Shown: piece by piece, positions 17,606 to 26,736 of the stretch
Position numbering within the stretch: position 1 is the first letter of the stretch
Layout of the letters: every line of letters begins with the position of its first letter
Source: Fibrobacter succinogenes
GTDB taxonomy: Bacteria > Fibrobacterota > Fibrobacteria > Fibrobacterales > Fibrobacteraceae
DNA: 64,000 bases
Direction of reading: 5' to 3'
NCBI GenBank assembly: GCA_902779055.1
Contig: CACZAD010000035.1
Location: forward strand, 798 to 64,797
The notes under the pieces: model-generated
Databases searched by the model: none
Told to the model about the DNA's origin: nothing
What the model saw: the letters and a program-made list of their open reading frames with translations, nothing else
Position numbers and translations under genes: made by a program

Positions 17606-19375
17606 CTATCTTTTTCCATCGCGCATTCTATACAAAACGCTTGCGATGTCCACAGCTCGCGGGAGGCTCATTTCACGGCTCAAGCCTTGCGGCAAGTTGC
17701 GGAATCCGACATTCTTGATCTTTTCGCAAAGAGCATTCACGCATTCCATGATAGTCGCAGGCTTAGACGATTCCCCGTTTGCAGAATCGTTGTTGCTGGC
17801 GACGTTCTGGCAAAGGTTCAAGAGCATAAAGCCTGCGCCAAAACGCTGCTGCTTGTCAATCAGCGTCCCCGCCTTGGACGTATCCGAAACGAGAAACCCG
17901 ATCTGCAACAACGTTTCGCCCGAAATTTTCACCTTGACCTGGCGTTCTACAGCCGAAGCAGGGCGCAACCCCGGAAGGAGAGGCTTCACGTATTCTGCAA
18001 AGTTACGCGGGCTCGGTTCCACGAACGGAGAGAGCGTCCCGCCCGCATTAGCAACCGCCTTGGCCTCGGCAAGGGCAGCCTCGTTCAAGTCCGTGCAATT
18101 TTCGCATACCGACTTGCTGTTGACTCTCGCGCATTCCGCCTTGTAAGACGCCATGATGATCACGTTGTCCGCCAAGTCCAAAAAGTCTCCGCAGGCGCCA
18201 GCCACCAAGATAAAGCTACGGCCCTGGATTTCACGGATGCGGTCCGTCAGCGGAATCAGCGGTTCGCGGCCGTCGCCGAGCAACTTGCGCACGCGTACAT
18301 CGCGAATCAAAAAGTTCACGGCCGAAGAGTCTTCGTCAATCAAAAAGACTTCGCTCCCCGATTCCAGCGCCTCGACAAGGTTTGCGGCTTCGCTCGTAGA
18401 ACCCGACGCACAGGCCGTCGTAAAGTTCTTTGTCGAGATTCCGCCCGGCAGGTCACGCACAAACTGCGAAAGGTCAATTCCGCGGACACTGCGCCCATCT
18501 TCGACGCCCACGCGCACGGCCGATTCGTTTATGACAATACCTTCGCGGCCATCGCCCGGGATATGCGGATACACGGCCCTTGTAAGCGACTGCAACAGCG
18601 TAGACTTTCCGTGAAACGCCCCGCCCGAAATCACCGTGATTCCCTTCGGGATACCCATTCCGCGGATCTTGCGGCCGCAAACGTCAAGCGTCACTTCCAT
18701 TTCGGCAGGAGCGGTAAACGGAATGGCCCCATCCATCGGAAGTTCGCTGAGACCAGACGCACGCGGAAGCACGGCGCCATCCGGCACGAATGCGACCAGG
18801 TTTCGTTTTTCAAGTTCTTCAAGAATCGCCTTGCGTTCGGCCAAGACACGGTAATGTTCCAGAAGTTCCGGCTCGACTCCCTCCGGTTTTGACTTGCCCG
18901 AATTGTAAAGCCCCGCCGACACCAAGTCCGGCAGCACCATCGTCAGAATTTCGGCGGCATCTTCGGCCTGGATCTTGCGACCTTCACCCGGCAATCGCAC
19001 CTGCAGGCAGGCCCTCAGCTCGCCATTGTCGACCCACAGCGAGTTCCGCACCAGCATTTCAGGTCCAGCGGTATCAAAAACAACGGCGGCATCCCTCTCA
19101 GGATACTTCTCACGCACCAAGGCGCCAAGCCTACGGTACAGAAAATCGCTCAAGGCCAGGCGGCGTTCAAAAGAGCCGCTCCACTCGCTCGGATACCCGA
19201 GCATCTGCAAATTTGACTTTATCAGTACACGGGATGCCGGAGCAAACGGATCCCCCTGCACATGGAGAAACTCCAGCGAAAAGTCCCCAAAATCCCACGA
19301 ACGTTCGGCGAGAGACTTGTAAAGACCGTAATTTTTACCCTGTAGACTGCGAATTTTCTGGTAGAGAGCTTTCAT
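17606..19375 (-). CDS. ABC-ATPase domain protein (COG3044 family)
   Basis: A 589-residue member of the predicted ABC-class ATPase family. An N-terminal region (residues 1-220) is followed by a P-loop (GGAFHGKST, near 265) and the segment VFLIDEDSSAVNFLIRD near 360, a Walker B-like motif in which Glu follows Asp. Length and layout match the family, whose substrate is unknown. It is probably cytosolic. I chose the ATG at 19375 (MKALYQKIR), because the extra 20 residues from 19435 are not conserved-looking. Divergent from the PEGA gene. Confidence 0.82.
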   Translation of the reverse strand: MKALYQKIRSLQGKNYGLYKSLAERSWDFGDFSLEFLHVQGDPFAPASRVLIKSNLQMLGYPSEWSGSFERRLALSDFLYRRLGALVREKYPERDAAVVFDTAGPEMLVRNSLWVDNGELRACLQVRLPGEGRKIQAEDAAEILTMVLPDLVSAGLYNSGKSKPEGVEPELLEHYRVLAERKAILEELEKRNLVAFVPDGAVLPRASGLSELPMDGAIPFTAPAEMEVTLDVCGRKIRGMGIPKGITVISGGAFHGKSTLLQSLTRAVYPHIPGDGREGIVINESAVRVGVEDGRSVRGIDLSQFVRDLPGGISTKNFTTACASGSTSEAANLVEALESGSEVFLIDEDSSAVNFLIRDVRVRKLLGDGREPLIPLTDRIREIQGRSFILVAGACGDFLDLADNVIIMASYKAECARVNSKSVCENCTDLNEAALAEAKAVANAGGTLSPFVEPSPRNFAEYVKPLLPGLRPASAVERQVKVKISGETLLQIGFLVSDTSKAGTLIDKQQRFGAGFMLLNLCQNVASNNDSANGESSKPATIMECVNALCEKIKNVGFRNLPQGLSREMSLPRAVDIASVLYRMRDGKR

Positions 19376-19506
19376 ACGAACAAAAGTAGTTAATATAGTG
19401 CGAATATTTACGCACTTTTTACGGCACTTTAACATTTATCAAACGAAAAAAGATTAAATTCTAGTAGTATTAGTTTAAATCTACCAGCAAACCAGGAGTA
19501 CCTCCA

Positions 19507-20052
19507 ATGAAGAAGCTGTATATTTTTGCCCTGATGATGGCATTCCTCTTTACGTCCGTCGTAGCCGACGAAGAAGATCCACCTCCGCGCGGCAAGGCCG
19601 CCACGATCAACATCATCACCGAACCGCCTAACAGCGAAGTGTTCCTCGGTGGTGAACCTCTCGGCAAGAGCCCGATTAAGGACATGCAGGTCAAGTCCGG
19701 TCGCCAGACGCTCGTCGTCATCGACCAGGGTTTCGAACTCGTGAACAAGCGCGTCAACATTTGGCCGGGTAACGACAGCCGCAACAACTTCGACTTCAGC
19801 ACCAAGATTCCTAAGGGCAACGTCAAGGTGACGACGAATCCGCCGCGCTGCCGCATCTACGTCGATGGCGATCTCGCCGACAAGACCGACGGTGCCGAAC
19901 TCGTCATCCACAGCCTCGATGCCGGTGACCACTTGATCCGCGCCGAATGCAGCAACCGCAAGAACGCCGAAGACATCGTGAAAGTTGTCGGTGAAGAAAC
20001 GGTTGACCTCCACCTCGACGCAACGGTTTCCAAGAAAAAGAAGAAGCGCTAA
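19507..20052 (+). CDS. Exported PEGA-domain protein
   Basis: A 181-residue protein with a signal peptide (about residues 1-20) and two tandem PEGA repeats (about 30-97 and 100-170). Each has a P-x-x-(A/S/C)-x-(V/I)-(F/Y)-(L/V)-(G/D)-G turn followed by a GRQTLVV- or GDHLIRA-like strand. The C-terminus is a run of Lys/Arg. PEGA domains usually occur on surface or periplasmic proteins. The ribosome-binding site is AGGAG. A terminator follows directly, so it is monocistronic. Confidence 0.82.
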   Translation: MKKLYIFALMMAFLFTSVVADEEDPPPRGKAATINIITEPPNSEVFLGGEPLGKSPIKDMQVKSGRQTLVVIDQGFELVNKRVNIWPGNDSRNNFDFSTKIPKGNVKVTTNPPRCRIYVDGDLADKTDGAELVIHSLDAGDHLIRAECSNRKNAEDIVKVVGEETVDLHLDATVSKKKKKR

Positions 20053-20077
20053 TCGGAAAAGACGACTTTTTTCAAAG

Positions 20078-20104
20078 AACTCTCCTTCGGGAGAGTTTTT
20101 TTTT
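20078..20104 (+). terminator. Terminator after the PEGA gene
   Basis: AACTCTCC (20078-20085), a TTCG tetraloop and GGAGAGTT, followed by a T-run. Textbook intrinsic terminator. Confidence 0.92.
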
Positions 20105-20153
20105 GCTTTTTTTTGTATGTTTATAACATATTTTTCCAATTCAGGAGTACACA

Positions 20154-20762
20154 ATGTCTAAAATTTGGATTCTCGCCCTTTGCGCTAGCGTCGCTCTCCT
20201 TTCTGCCTGCTCCAGTGGCACCAATACAAAAGTCACACGTCTTGACGCCAATACCGTAACCGACCTTTCCGGTAGCTGGAACGATACCGACTCCCGCCTC
20301 GTCGCCGACGAAATGATCAACGACTGCCTCGGCCGTCCGTGGTACAGCCAGTACGCCCAGCAGAAGGGTTCCGTCCCGACCATCGTGATCGGCAAGGTCC
20401 GCAACAAGAGCCATGAACACATCCGCGTCGAAACGTTCATCAAGGACATCGAACGCGCCCTCATCAACTCCGGCAAGGCTGAATTTGTCGCAAACGCCAA
20501 CGAACGCGCCGACCTCCGCGACGAACTTGCTGACCAGCAGGGTAACGTCACCGAAGAAACACAGAAGGACGCCGGCATGGAAATCGGCGCCGACCTCATG
20601 CTCACGGGCACCATCAACTCCGTCATCGACCAGGAAGGCGGCGAACAGGTGGTCTTCTACCAGATCGATATGGAACTCACCGACATCCAGAGCCATCGCA
20701 AGCTTTGGATCGGTGACAAGAAGATCAAGAAGTACGTTGCCAAGAGCAGCGTGAAGATGTAA
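20154..20762 (+). CDS. lpoB: LpoB-family penicillin-binding protein activator lipoprotein
   Basis: A 202-residue lipoprotein (lipobox LLSAC near residue 19). After a short linker comes the LpoB/YcfM-type domain: TVTDLSGSWNDTDSRLVADEMI, PTIVIGKVRNKSHEHI, then LMLTGTINSVIDQ. In Enterobacteria LpoB spans the periplasm to activate the peptidoglycan synthase PBP1b, and a similar role is likely. A COG3014-family lipoprotein, a common neighbour of LpoB, lies about 1 kb downstream. The ribosome-binding site is AGGAG and a strong terminator follows. Confidence 0.85.
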   Translation: MSKIWILALCASVALLSACSSGTNTKVTRLDANTVTDLSGSWNDTDSRLVADEMINDCLGRPWYSQYAQQKGSVPTIVIGKVRNKSHEHIRVETFIKDIERALINSGKAEFVANANERADLRDELADQQGNVTEETQKDAGMEIGADLMLTGTINSVIDQEGGEQVVFYQIDMELTDIQSHRKLWIGDKKIKKYVAKSSVKM

Positions 20763-20786
20763 TCTTCAGAGTCCAGAAATTTAAAA

Positions 20787-20815
20787 GGCCCGACATTGTC
20801 GGGCCATTTTTTTTT
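20787..20815 (+). terminator. Terminator after lpoB
   Basis: GGCCCGAC (20787-20794) pairs with GTCGGGCC (20798-20805) across a 3-nt loop, followed by a long T-run. Confidence 0.92.
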
Positions 20816-20821
20816 ACTCTT

Positions 20822-21568
20822 CTATTCCACCTTTTTCAGGATGCCGTTTTCGTTCTTGATCTTAAAAAACGACATCAGCGACGAATCCGCCATGAGCATC
20901 CCGTTGACGTATTCGTGAACTTTTTTCGGGGCGTATTCATAGGCAAGCCCCCACCGCGCAAGCCTTTCGGCATTCGAGTAATAACGGATGATTTCTTCGT
21001 TCTTCGTATTGCCGATCATGCATTCGGCCAAGTCCATCGTCTTTTCGGACTGCCTTACGACCGGCAGCTCCTTGAAGAACTTGGGGTTCGTCGCATACTG
21101 TTCGCACTTACGGCGGACGACATCGAGACTGTCGAGGGCAACATCGCTGAACTTCTGCTCTTTCGGATTAAACAGGTTCTCCAGCATCACCTGATAAATG
21201 TTCTGCGCCACCACCTTCGCCATATTGTCGTACAGTTCCGCTGTAGCTACCGAATCTGCCGCACGGCCATTGATGAACACTCCGATATTCCACAGGGAAT
21301 CGTTCTTGGGCAATCTTGATTTCAGGACAAGTTCCACAGTTTTGTTCCTAAAGACGACCTTGCCCGCAATATCGACGGAACGGGAATCCTTCACCGTCCA
21401 GACGGCATCCGGCATGTACCAGTCCACGGCCACCTTCAAAAAGAATCCCGGCCACGATGCCATCTTCATTCGATTGACATCGACATCCGGCTTCGACGAT
21501 TCGCAGGCGACACCGGACAACAAGAACGTTGCTGTCAAAATCAAAAGGAAAATTCGTTTATACATCAT
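20822..21568 (-). CDS. Putative lipoprotein of unknown function
   Basis: A 248-residue protein with a signal peptide ending LLSGVACES, probably lipidated although the lipobox (GVAC) is imperfect. The mature part is mixed alpha/beta with no family I recognise. I chose the ATG pair at 21568/21565, since the longer frame from 21619 puts 17 charged residues before the signal. It sits between lpoB and the COG3014 gene but on the opposite strand. TACATT lies 7 nt before the ATG. Confidence 0.65.
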   Translation of the reverse strand: MMYKRIFLLILTATFLLSGVACESSKPDVDVNRMKMASWPGFFLKVAVDWYMPDAVWTVKDSRSVDIAGKVVFRNKTVELVLKSRLPKNDSLWNIGVFINGRAADSVATAELYDNMAKVVAQNIYQVMLENLFNPKEQKFSDVALDSLDVVRRKCEQYATNPKFFKELPVVRQSEKTMDLAECMIGNTKNEEIIRYYSNAERLARWGLAYEYAPKKVHEYVNGMLMADSSLMSFFKIKNENGILKKVE

Positions 21569-21699
21569 GACAATGAATGTAGAAAAAAATTTTTTGGGAA
21601 CAGGACAAGATTTTTGCATATATTCGCGCCAAAACAGACAATCATAACATTATTTTAATGTAGATTTAAATACAAACAATATTTTTATCACAACAGTAT

Positions 21700-23103
21700 A
21701 TGAAACGTCTACTTTTACTCCTTACGACCGTTACAGTCCTTTTCACAGGTTGTGCGAACAAGTCCATGACCCGTTACGAAGCGCTCGCCCCCGTTTTTGA
21801 ACACAAGGGTTGCGAAGCCGCCATCGCCGAAGTCAAAAAGCAGCAAGAAGACCTCTACGGCGACAATACCGAATTCCTTTACTACTTTGACCTGGGCGTC
21901 CTCTACCATTACAACGGCAACTACAAGGAAAGTGCCGACAACTTCGCCAAGGCCGAAAAGGTCTATGATGATCTCTACACGCGCTCCATCACGAACGAAG
22001 CGGCCGCCATCGTCACGAACGACAACATCCGTCCGTACAGAGCCCGCCCCTTCGAAGTCCTTGTCCTCCATGAACTCCAGATCATGAACTACCTCGCCCA
22101 AAAGGATGTCGACGGAGCCATGGTCGAAGTGAACCGTGCCCAGAAAGCGATGACGGAACTTTACCAGAAGGACAACGACAAGACAAACGACAACGGATTC
22201 TTGCGCTATCTCACGGCACTTGTCTACGAAATGGCGGACGAGCCGGACGAAGCCGCCATCGCCTACTACAAGACGGTCAAGGCTTATAACGAAAACATAT
22301 TGAACCTCCCGAAAGAAGTCCGCGAATTCATCATTGAATACCTCAAACGGAGCGACCGCGAAGACGACCTCCAGAAACTCGGCCTCAACGCTTCTGCCGA
22401 AACGCCCAAGGCCACGGCCGTCCGCGACGCAGGCCAGGAAATCGTCGTCATCGGTTACGCAGGACACAGTCCCATCCTCGGAGAACTCTACCTGTCCGGT
22501 ACCTACGTGAGCGGCGGCGCGCTGAACCTCACTTACAAGGACGGCAAGACCGGCAGAATGCAGAGTACCACAGCAATCGCCCCGTCTGTCGCAGGAGCGG
22601 GTAACGGCGAAACGTTCCACATCAGCTTCGCCCTCCCCGAAGCGCACCCGTTCAAGAGCAAGGTCGACCACTTCAATGTTTCTGTCGACAACCAGTCCGG
22701 AATACGCCCCGAAAAAGTGATGGCGCTTGACAAGGAACTCGAAATGAACCTCAAGGACGACTTTGCAGCGACTATGACTCGCACCGCCATCCGCGTCGTA
22801 CTCCGCACCATTGCGGCACAGGCGGCAAAGAAGGCGATGGAGACCGACAATGCGCTCATTAACCTCTTTACAAGTCTCGGCACGGACGTCGCCCAGACGC
22901 AGCTCGAAAAGGCCGACCTCCGCATCGCACTCTTTTTGCCGAACTCCTTCCAGATGACCCGAATCCCCGTTGAACCGGGTTCGCACGAAGTGACAGTCGC
23001 CGCCGAAGGTCCCGCGAACAACACCGTCAAGGAATTCAAATTTGACAACGTGAGTGTGAAAAAAGGCGAGAAGAAGTTTATCTTTGTGCCCGCCGTGAAG
23101 TAG
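21700..23103 (+). CDS. COG3014-family lipoprotein with TPR-like repeats
   Basis: A 467-residue lipoprotein (lipobox FTGC near residue 18). Residues 40-220 are tetratricopeptide-like helices (LGVLYHYNGNYKESADNFAKAEK and similar). Residues 240-467 are a beta-rich C-terminal domain. This is the layout of the COG3014 family, often encoded beside lpoB, so a role in peptidoglycan-synthase regulation or outer-membrane attachment is plausible but unproven. The start has no Shine-Dalgarno sequence. Confidence 0.78.
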   Translation: MKRLLLLLTTVTVLFTGCANKSMTRYEALAPVFEHKGCEAAIAEVKKQQEDLYGDNTEFLYYFDLGVLYHYNGNYKESADNFAKAEKVYDDLYTRSITNEAAAIVTNDNIRPYRARPFEVLVLHELQIMNYLAQKDVDGAMVEVNRAQKAMTELYQKDNDKTNDNGFLRYLTALVYEMADEPDEAAIAYYKTVKAYNENILNLPKEVREFIIEYLKRSDREDDLQKLGLNASAETPKATAVRDAGQEIVVIGYAGHSPILGELYLSGTYVSGGALNLTYKDGKTGRMQSTTAIAPSVAGAGNGETFHISFALPEAHPFKSKVDHFNVSVDNQSGIRPEKVMALDKELEMNLKDDFAATMTRTAIRVVLRTIAAQAAKKAMETDNALINLFTSLGTDVAQTQLEKADLRIALFLPNSFQMTRIPVEPGSHEVTVAAEGPANNTVKEFKFDNVSVKKGEKKFIFVPAVK

Positions 23104-23112
23104 GCAAATCAC

Positions 23113-23138
23113 AAAAGATGCTAAAAAAGCATCTTTTT
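23113..23138 (+). terminator. Terminator after the COG3014 gene
   Basis: AAAGATGC pairs with GCATCTTT around a 7-nt A-rich loop, followed by TT. Moderate strength. Confidence 0.75.
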
Positions 23139-23208
23139 CTGAATTGTAAACTCCATTTTTCTAAATAATTATTTAGTTTCAAGAGCAAAACATCCTAGGA
23201 GAGTATCC

Positions 23209-23979
23209 ATGAATTTCAAACTCATCTTTGCTGCAGCAGCCCTGCTTGCAACCCAGTCATTCGCAATCGCCGGTATCGGCTTCCATTACACCCCGGACGT
23301 GGGAACCTCTTTGAAGAAGGCTGACAGAAGCGACTTCGAAGGTTACGAAAACAAGCTCGGCTTTAGCCACGGCAGCTTCACGTTCATCCAGGGTTTCGGT
23401 TTCAAGGCCTGGGTCGACATTCTCCCGTTCATCGACATCGAAGGTACGTTCAACATCCAGTTCGCCTCCTACAATGCAGCACTCTGGGCAGGCAGTGGCG
23501 AAGATGCCAAGAAGATCCCTCTCGAAATTGAACTCGGCGGCACCCCGTTTGCAAAGGCTACTCCGAAGTACGTCGGCATGAACGGTGACCTCTCCGTCAA
23601 CTACCCGTTCGAAATTCCTATACCGCTCTTCCCCATCACCCCGTATGTCGGCGCAGGTATCACGATGCACCTCAACACGTTCGTCCTGAACAAGGCGTTC
23701 GTAACAAAGGCAATCTCCAAGCTCGCTGACGAAGGCAACCTCCCGGTAAGCCAGGACGAACTCGCCAAGAAGCTCGCCAAGAAGGTTACCGAACTTGCCG
23801 CTGACGAAGGCCTCAACAAGAGCATCGGCTTCCACCTGCTCGCAGGCGCACGCTTCAAGCTCCCGATCATCCCGATCGCCGCATACGCAAACGTCAAGTG
23901 CTACATCGGTGGTGACTACGATGCCGACATCGATCCGAGCCACTTTGCGTTCGAAATCGGTGGTGGTTTCGCCCTTTAA
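23209..23979 (+). CDS. Exported outer-membrane/periplasmic protein
   Basis: A 256-residue protein with a signal peptide (about residues 1-19). Alternating strands rich in Gly and aromatics follow (HGSFTFIQGFGFKAWVDILP, ITPYVGAGITMHLNTF), a short Lys/Ala/Glu helix region (about 165-205), then a closing strand segment ending FEIGGGFAL. This fits an outer-membrane barrel. No family recognised. The ribosome-binding site is AGGAGAG. Confidence 0.7.
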   Translation: MNFKLIFAAAALLATQSFAIAGIGFHYTPDVGTSLKKADRSDFEGYENKLGFSHGSFTFIQGFGFKAWVDILPFIDIEGTFNIQFASYNAALWAGSGEDAKKIPLEIELGGTPFAKATPKYVGMNGDLSVNYPFEIPIPLFPITPYVGAGITMHLNTFVLNKAFVTKAISKLADEGNLPVSQDELAKKLAKKVTELAADEGLNKSIGFHLLAGARFKLPIIPIAAYANVKCYIGGDYDADIDPSHFAFEIGGGFAL

Positions 23980-24029
23980 TTTTTTCATAGTTTAGTATTA
24001 ATTGGTTAGAAGAGAGTAGGTATCCAAGA

Positions 24030-24758
24030 ATGACACAAAATACAAGCAGCACCAACATCCTCATCATCGAAGATGAAATTGCCATTGCCGAAGGTCTCGT
24101 AGATCTCTGCGAACTCAACGGTTACCGCGTCAAGCACGTCGTTGACGGCGAAACTGGCCTTGCCGAAGCCCTTTCCGGACAGTACGGACTTGTACTCCTG
24201 GACTTGATGCTCCCGGGCATGGACGGCTTTACCGTTTGCGACAAGATCCGCGAAAAGGACAAGAGCCTCCCGATCATCATCCTTTCTGCAAAGAATTCCG
24301 ATGACGACATCATCAACGGTCTCAAGTTCGGCGCCGACGACTACATCCCGAAGCCGTTCTCCGTCCCGATGCTCCTCGCCCGTATCGAAGCCGTGCTCCG
24401 CCGCAGCCGCCAGACGATGGAAAATGAAGGCAAGCTTGTAGCAGGCAACCTCCGCGTGAACTTCCGTGAATACACGGGCGTCCGCGGTACCGAAGAACTT
24501 GCATTCACCCGCAAGGAAATCGAAATTCTTGAATACCTTTGGAACAACCGCGACCACGCCATTCCGCGTTCCGAACTCCTCCGCAAGGTCTGGGGTTACG
24601 AAAACGCAGAATCCGTCGATACGCGTACCGTCGACATTCACATCACCAAGCTGCGCAAGAAGATCGAAGATGATCCGGCACATCCGAAACTCCTCGTCAC
24701 ATTCCGCGGCGAAGGTTACCAGATGCGCTCGGCTCCAGAATGCGAGAAATCAGTATAA
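24030..24758 (+). CDS. Two-component response regulator, OmpR/PhoB family
   Basis: A 242-residue regulator. The receiver domain (about 10-125) has phosphoacceptor Asp58 in LLDLMLPGMDG and the conserved Lys in YIPKPFSVP. The winged-helix DNA-binding domain (about 140-235) ends with TVDIHITKLRKKIEDDP and VTFRGEGYQM. The 3' end overlaps the start of the histidine kinase gene by 19 nt, so the two are translationally coupled. Target genes cannot be deduced here. Confidence 0.93.
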   Translation: MTQNTSSTNILIIEDEIAIAEGLVDLCELNGYRVKHVVDGETGLAEALSGQYGLVLLDLMLPGMDGFTVCDKIREKDKSLPIIILSAKNSDDDIINGLKFGADDYIPKPFSVPMLLARIEAVLRRSRQTMENEGKLVAGNLRVNFREYTGVRGTEELAFTRKEIEILEYLWNNRDHAIPRSELLRKVWGYENAESVDTRTVDIHITKLRKKIEDDPAHPKLLVTFRGEGYQMRSAPECEKSV

Positions 24759-26665
24759 CTAAGTTATCTACATACCTCTCTAGCAAGATCAAGGCTCTCC
24801 GGAGCCTGATCCTTGCCTCCAAAGATCGTCTCATTTTTGTGGCGATTTTTATCATTATTGCGATTCCCGTAATAATGCTTTTAGGCCATTCCTACGCGCA
24901 GTTGCAGGCGTCGTCGCTCTTTGGTTACAAGGAACACGCCTTTTCTGTGCTACAGAATTTGAACAAGAGCATCACAGCGGACTTGGCGATCGAAGACAGG
25001 CGTTCTTATGCCGACTATCGATTCATCCGCTCCGTCCCGGTTTTCGGTGGCGAAGAGATCACGATGTCCGAGCTTGCAGAGTTCCCGCTCCGCAGCCATT
25101 ACATCGGTCTTGTCGGACATTTCCAGATTGACCCGTCCGGCAACTTGAGCACGCCGGTGCTTCCCGATGGCGTACTCGAAAAGATCCCGATGGTCGACAG
25201 GGACAAGCGCGTGGCCATCCGCAACAAGATAAGCCAGATTCTCAACTCGTCAGGATTTCCGGCCATCCCGCCGACTCTTGCCTCGATGGCGGCCATCGTA
25301 TCGAGCAGTTCCGAACCGCTTGATTCGGCACACAAGAACGACAGCAGGCTTATCGACCAGATCTACAAGCAGGACCTCGACATTTCGAGCGTCCGCAAAA
25401 AGAAGAAGAACAACAAGCCCCGTGTCGAACAAATTACCGAAACCGGAGACTTCGCCTTTGGCGTGGAATCCACCAAGCTCGACACGACCGGACTTCTGAT
25501 CAGCCTTATCAAGACGGAATCGACGCACTCGATGGAAGCCGAAATCGACTTTTTCCAGACGATCGTCGACTCGAACTACATCATCTTTCACCGCACGGTA
25601 CGCCGTGGCATGGACGTGTTCATCCAGGGCTTCATTGTTGATGCACGTGCCTACCTCACGAACCTCGTCAAGAACGAAATCGAAAAATACAAGGGCGTGA
25701 CCAAAGGCAATCAGCAGGACCCGCTCGTATTGGCGTTCATCCACAACGGCAAGCAGTTTGTCGCCTTTGGCGAACGCAACAACATCACGACAGAACTCCT
25801 CTCGGAACCCCTGCAGTCCCCGCTTTCGGACATCACATTCAAGATGTACACGACACAGCGCGCTCCCGGCGGTGAATTCGTGTTCTTTATCGGTTTCCTG
25901 ATGCTAGCCGTACTCGCCATCGGTCTCATCTCGATTTACCACGTGACGCAAAGCCGCGTGAAGCTTGCCGCCAAGCGTCAGGACTTTGTCTCGGCCATTA
26001 CGCATGAACTCAAGACTCCGCTCACCGCCATCAAGATGTATGCCGAACTGCTGCAGAACTCCTGGGTCGCAAGCGAAGAAAAGAAGCAGAAGTATTACGG
26101 CCAGATCGCAAGCGAAGCCGACCGACTTTCACGCCTCATCCAGAACGTGCTGAACCTCTCGAAGCTCGACGGAAACCGCTGGAACGTGCAGCTCCGCATG
26201 GCAAAGCCCAAGGACGTGCTGGACGACTTCATCTCGACCTACAGCAAGAACGTCGAAAAGCAAGGGTTCGAACTTACTGTTTCTTCGGACACCGACGCGA
26301 ACAACATCAGCCTCATGATCGACCGCGACGCCATCATGCAGATTCTCATGAACCTGGTCGACAACTCGCTCAAGTTCTCGAAGAATGCCGACTACAAGAT
26401 GATCAACGTCGAACTCAGAATCAAGGGCACCGACATGTACCTTGCCGTACGCGACTACGGTCCGGGCATTCCGCCTGCCGAAATGAAGAAAGTCTTCCAG
26501 GAATTCTACCGAGTCGAAAACGAAATGACAAGGCAGACAAGCGGTACGGGCATTGGTCTTTCGATGGTCAAGAAATTATGCACATTATGTAATATGACCA
26601 TAGAATTGGAAAACGCAAACCCCGGTCTGCGCACAAAAATCCACTTCCCGTCCCTGTCCATTTAA
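24740..26665 (+). CDS. Sensor histidine kinase
   Basis: A 641-residue inner-membrane kinase. One membrane helix lies near residues 28-52, a large periplasmic sensor region runs from about 55 to 375, and a second helix lies at about 377-400. No HAMP domain is obvious. HisKA has phospho-accepting His422 in THELKTPLTAIKMY. The ATPase domain has N-box NLVDNSLKFS, G1 DYGPGIP and GTGIGLSMVKK. It is the partner of the regulator whose gene it overlaps. The sensor domain is not one I recognise. Confidence 0.93.
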   Translation: MREISITKLSTYLSSKIKALRSLILASKDRLIFVAIFIIIAIPVIMLLGHSYAQLQASSLFGYKEHAFSVLQNLNKSITADLAIEDRRSYADYRFIRSVPVFGGEEITMSELAEFPLRSHYIGLVGHFQIDPSGNLSTPVLPDGVLEKIPMVDRDKRVAIRNKISQILNSSGFPAIPPTLASMAAIVSSSSEPLDSAHKNDSRLIDQIYKQDLDISSVRKKKKNNKPRVEQITETGDFAFGVESTKLDTTGLLISLIKTESTHSMEAEIDFFQTIVDSNYIIFHRTVRRGMDVFIQGFIVDARAYLTNLVKNEIEKYKGVTKGNQQDPLVLAFIHNGKQFVAFGERNNITTELLSEPLQSPLSDITFKMYTTQRAPGGEFVFFIGFLMLAVLAIGLISIYHVTQSRVKLAAKRQDFVSAITHELKTPLTAIKMYAELLQNSWVASEEKKQKYYGQIASEADRLSRLIQNVLNLSKLDGNRWNVQLRMAKPKDVLDDFISTYSKNVEKQGFELTVSSDTDANNISLMIDRDAIMQILMNLVDNSLKFSKNADYKMINVELRIKGTDMYLAVRDYGPGIPPAEMKKVFQEFYRVENEMTRQTSGTGIGLSMVKKLCTLCNMTIELENANPGLRTKIHFPSLSI

Positions 26666-26682
26666 GCTTCGATTATGTATTT

Positions 26683-26723
26683 TTTGGGTGTTCCCGCCAG
26701 TAGTGCGAGAACCCCAAATTTTT
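26683..26723 (+). terminator. Terminator between the kinase gene and the phosphofructokinase gene
   Basis: TTTGGG-T-GTTC pairs with GAAC-C-CCAAA with a small bulge and a 15-nt loop, then TTTTT. The T-run overlaps the TTTTTAAGGAG leader of the next gene, so it could also attenuate that gene. Confidence 0.6.
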
Positions 26724-26736
26724 AAGGAGACGTGGC

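Noticed and set aside
17529-17619. N-terminal extension of the lipoprotein from 17619
   Set aside because: It would bury a clean lipoprotein signal peptide, overlaps the ATPase gene end, and TATATT lies directly before the internal ATG.
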